Assembly: GCF_900130035.1 (NCBI RefSeq)
Contig: NZ_FQXQ01000004.1
Location: forward strand, 310,001 to 374,000
Length of the DNA: 64,000 nt
Direction: 5' to 3'
Source of the DNA: Wenyingzhuangia marina
Lineage (GTDB): Bacteria; Bacteroidota; Bacteroidia; Flavobacteriales; Flavobacteriaceae
This document shows, piece by piece, positions 61,801 through 64,000 of the stretch (its first letter is position 1; every line of letters begins with the position of its first letter). The position numbers were made by a program, and so were the translations under genes. The notes beneath the pieces were generated by a model. The model was given only the letters and a program-made list of their open reading frames with translations, did not search any database and was not told where the DNA came from.

Positions 61801-62388
61801 ATGATAGTAGGATTAACAGGTGGAATTGGTAGTGGTAAAAGTACTGCCTTAAAAATGTTTGAGTCTTTAGGGGTTCCAGTATATCAGGCGGATGTTGAAG
61901 CTAAAAAGATCATGGTTCATTCCAATGAAGTAAAAGAAAGTATTATTCATTTGTTAGGAGTTGAGTCTTATCATAATAATGAGTTGAATAGAACTTATAT
62001 TGCCCAGAAAGTATTTAATAATAAAAAATTATTAACTGCGTTAAATACTATTGTACATCCTGCGGTTCATAAACATTTTCAAGAATTTGTAGCAAAGCAA
62101 AAAGCCCCATATTTGGTATATGAGAATGCTATTTTATACGAAAATAAAAGTGAGCATCTTTGTGATAAAGTGATAGTAGTAGCGGCTGAGTTAGAAGACA
62201 GAATTTCTAGGGTGATGAAAAGAGATAAAGTAGACAGAGAAACTGTATTGTCCAGAATGAACAATCAATGGAGTCAAGAAGATAAAATAAAAAAAGCTGA
62301 TTTTGTAATTCATAATAGTGATTTAGAAAAACTTGCTAAAGAGGTAGCAGCATTGCATTATCAATTATTAAAGATGAGTGAGGTTTAG
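61801..62388 (+). CDS. coaE: Dephospho-CoA kinase
   Basis: The 195-aa P-loop kinase makes the last step of coenzyme A synthesis. Motifs are GLTGGIGSGKSTALKMFESL, the DADxxxK-like VYQADVEAKKIM (Gln-Ala-Asp here), and IVHPAVHKHF. It starts right after the YbbR stop. Usual length for the family. Confidence 0.95.
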   Translation: MIVGLTGGIGSGKSTALKMFESLGVPVYQADVEAKKIMVHSNEVKESIIHLLGVESYHNNELNRTYIAQKVFNNKKLLTALNTIVHPAVHKHFQEFVAKQKAPYLVYENAILYENKSEHLCDKVIVVAAELEDRISRVMKRDKVDRETVLSRMNNQWSQEDKIKKADFVIHNSDLEKLAKEVAALHYQLLKMSEV

Positions 62389-62462
62389 ACAAAATCTAAA
62401 ATGAGATTGTATAAAATATTAAAATCAACCATTTATATTTGCTCACGAAGAAGTATTAAAGA

Positions 62463-63470
62463 ATGAAGTACATAGTTTTTTTATTTTCTGTATTGGTATC
62501 CAGTAGTTTGTTTTCGCAAACTGGTGGTGAAACTTTATATACTTTTCTAAATATACCTACTTCTGCCAAGCAAGTTGCTTTGGGTGGAGTTACTCTTACT
62601 TCTAGAGAAGATGTTTCTCAAACTTTGTGGAATCCAGCATCAGTAAACTCGAAAATGGAGAATGATCTTTCATTAAATTATATCAAATATATTTCAGGAA
62701 TAAATGTAGGGTCACTTTCTTATGCAAAATCAATCAATCCTTTGTACGGAACAGCTTTTATAGGAGTTCAATATTTTAATTATGGTGATTTTGAAAGAAC
62801 TGAGGCTAGTGGGCCAACTGTTGTAGGAATTTTTTCAGCAAGAGACCTTTCTTTTAATATTGGGTATGGATATACTTTAGAATCGGTTTCTTTTGGAGCC
62901 TCATTAAAATATATTTCATCTAAAATTGATACTTACATTTCCTCAGCTCTTTTATATGATTTAGGAATTACTTATATGCATCCTACTAAACCTTTTGTAA
63001 TGTCCTTGGTGTTAAGAAATTCGGGTAAACAATTATCTGCTTTTATTGATAAAAAAGAATTGATTAGAAATAACGCCATTTTATCAATGGAATATAGACT
63101 AGAACATGTTCCTCTTAAAGTATATGGGGCTATTGATGAGTTGAATAATTGGAGCATTAGTGAACCTAATCCATCAAGATCTAAAACAGATTTAGACAAC
63201 AAAGTAACTCCAGAAGCTGTAAGTGATATCAACAATGCATTAAGGCATGTATCTATTGGAGCTGAATTGTGGCCAGAAAAAATGATTAACCTTAGAATAG
63301 GTTATAATCATCGTAGGGCTCAAGAATATCAATTAAACGAAGTAAGAACAGGAGCAGGATTGTCTTATGGTTTTGGATTCAATACCAAATTTTTAAGATT
63401 TGATTATGCTTATGCAAAATTTCAAGAAGGAGCAAAATACAGTACCTTTGGGTTAACTGTACATTTATAA
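62463..63470 (+). CDS. porQ: Type IX secretion system protein PorQ
   Basis: The 335-aa outer-membrane protein has a signal peptide (to SSLFSQ) and the PorQ opening GGETLYTFLNIPTSAKQVAL, GGVTLTSREDVSQTLWNPAS. The rest is an UPF0164/PorV-like barrel. PorQ anchors the PorZ/PorU/PorV sortase complex of the type IX system that exports gliding and surface proteins. It lies 3 bp before cmk, a gene order I recall in many Flavobacteriaceae. Confidence 0.9.
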   Translation: MKYIVFLFSVLVSSSLFSQTGGETLYTFLNIPTSAKQVALGGVTLTSREDVSQTLWNPASVNSKMENDLSLNYIKYISGINVGSLSYAKSINPLYGTAFIGVQYFNYGDFERTEASGPTVVGIFSARDLSFNIGYGYTLESVSFGASLKYISSKIDTYISSALLYDLGITYMHPTKPFVMSLVLRNSGKQLSAFIDKKELIRNNAILSMEYRLEHVPLKVYGAIDELNNWSISEPNPSRSKTDLDNKVTPEAVSDINNALRHVSIGAELWPEKMINLRIGYNHRRAQEYQLNEVRTGAGLSYGFGFNTKFLRFDYAYAKFQEGAKYSTFGLTVHL

Positions 63471-63473
63471 ATT

Positions 63474-64000
63474 ATGACATCAAAAATTACCATTGCTATT
63501 GATGGATTTTCATCCACAGGAAAAAGTACCGTAGCCAAACAATTGGCAAAAGAATTAGGATATATTTATGTAGATACTGGGGCGATGTACAGAGCAGTGG
63601 CTTTGTATGCAATTCAAAATAATTATATAAATGAAGGAGATATAAATGTAGAGAAGTTAATAGAGAGCTTAGATAAAATAAATATCGATTTTAAATACAA
63701 TGCTCAATTAGGTTTTTCAGAAGTGTATTTAAATGGTGTAAACGTTGAAACTGAAATTAGAGGTATGGAAGTTTCTTCTTACGTAAGCAAAGTAGCTTCT
63801 ATATCTGCAGTAAGACAGAAATTAGTGGCTTTACAACAAGAAATGGGAAAAGCTAAAGGAATTGTAATGGATGGAAGAGATATAGGTACAGTTGTGTTTC
63901 CTAATGCTGAATTAAAGTTGTTTATGACAGCATCTGCAGAAACCAGAGCACAACGTAGGTTTGATGAATTACAAGCCAAAGGAAATACCGAAGTTTCTTA
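63474..64000 (+). CDS. cmk: (d)CMP kinase, partial
   Basis: ATG 63474 lies 3 bp after porQ and the frame runs off the right edge, leaving about 175 residues. It has a P-loop GFSSTGKS (11-18; GPAGSGKS is more common), YVDTGAMYRAVAL, and the CMP-binding MDGRDIGTVVFPNAELKLFM. It phosphorylates CMP and dCMP. The C-terminal end is outside the window. Confidence 0.95.
   Translation, partial: MTSKITIAIDGFSSTGKSTVAKQLAKELGYIYVDTGAMYRAVALYAIQNNYINEGDINVEKLIESLDKINIDFKYNAQLGFSEVYLNGVNVETEIRGMEVSSYVSKVASISAVRQKLVALQQEMGKAKGIVMDGRDIGTVVFPNAELKLFMTASAETRAQRRFDELQAKGNTEVS

Noticed and set aside
1-64000. Mobile elements, prophage or CRISPR array
   Set aside because: No transposase, integrase, phage structural gene or regularly spaced repeat of CRISPR size was found. 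The pRiA4b-like gene has no element around it.

Overview
The window is about 64 kb of low-GC chromosome from a member of the Flavobacteriaceae (Bacteroidota). The evidence is a PorQ-type protein of the type IX secretion system next to cytidylate kinase, the long Bacteroidota form of NusB, a PUR-alpha-like DUF3276 protein, mevalonate-pathway genes (HMG-CoA reductase plus a GYDIA-type GHMP kinase), type B L31, and promoters of the TTTG-N19-TAnnTTTG type with few Shine-Dalgarno sequences. Most of the window is core chromosome. I see no phage, insertion sequence, integrase or CRISPR array.

Layout. 1-0.6 kb: start of a PLP decarboxylase gene with a long leader. 0.6-5.7 kb: YbaB, an oligopeptidase B-like enzyme, then an ECF sigma / membrane anti-sigma / secreted barrel-like module bracketed by two terminators with the same core. 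5.7-10.6 kb: a nitrogen block on the minus strand with two ammonium transporters, three P-II proteins and an outer-membrane barrel. The P-II proteins lack the uridylylated tyrosine, and the barrel promoter contains a palindrome. 10.8-16.6 kb: MarR-YceI, a 2-oxoacid dehydrogenase E2, a PafA-like phosphatase, and an MlaE/MlaF lipid transporter. 16.7-17.0 kb: tRNA Lys-Tyr-Lys. 17-29 kb: DUF389, SprT-like, SDR, a beta-helix lipoprotein, glutamine cyclotransferase, L31, PhoH, a nucleotidyltransferase-GHMP kinase fusion, an OppC-like permease and a Prc protease. 28.8-33 kb: surE, a small membrane protein, lpxB, comEC. 33-40 kb: thioredoxin-like protein, two POT peptide transporters, two surface proteins.

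40-48 kb: mevalonate genes, a pRiA4b ORF3-like protein, hotdog thioesterase plus isochorismate synthase (menaquinone), a second ECF sigma / membrane protein / Spy-like module, a conserved 481-aa protein of unclear function, and a PhnP-like MBL hydrolase. 48.2-50.7 kb: a 54-aa Pmp3-like protein, then BlaI-M56 peptidase behind a regular array of six half-sites every 10 bp. 50.7-54.3 kb: esterase, a dihydroorotase homologue without its metal ligands, MTA/SAH nucleosidase and a LolD-like ATPase. 54.4-57 kb: tandem sucC copies with nearly identical 3' parts. 57-64 kb: DUF3276, an ABC exporter, nusB-yajC-ybbR-coaE, porQ-cmk (cmk cut by the window end).

The most interesting items are the BlaI operator array, the inactive-looking dihydroorotase, the Tyr-less P-II trio with the palindrome in the adjacent porin promoter, the nucleotidyltransferase-GHMP fusion and the homogenised sucC pair. 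Function calls come from reading motifs and recalling families. No database search was run.
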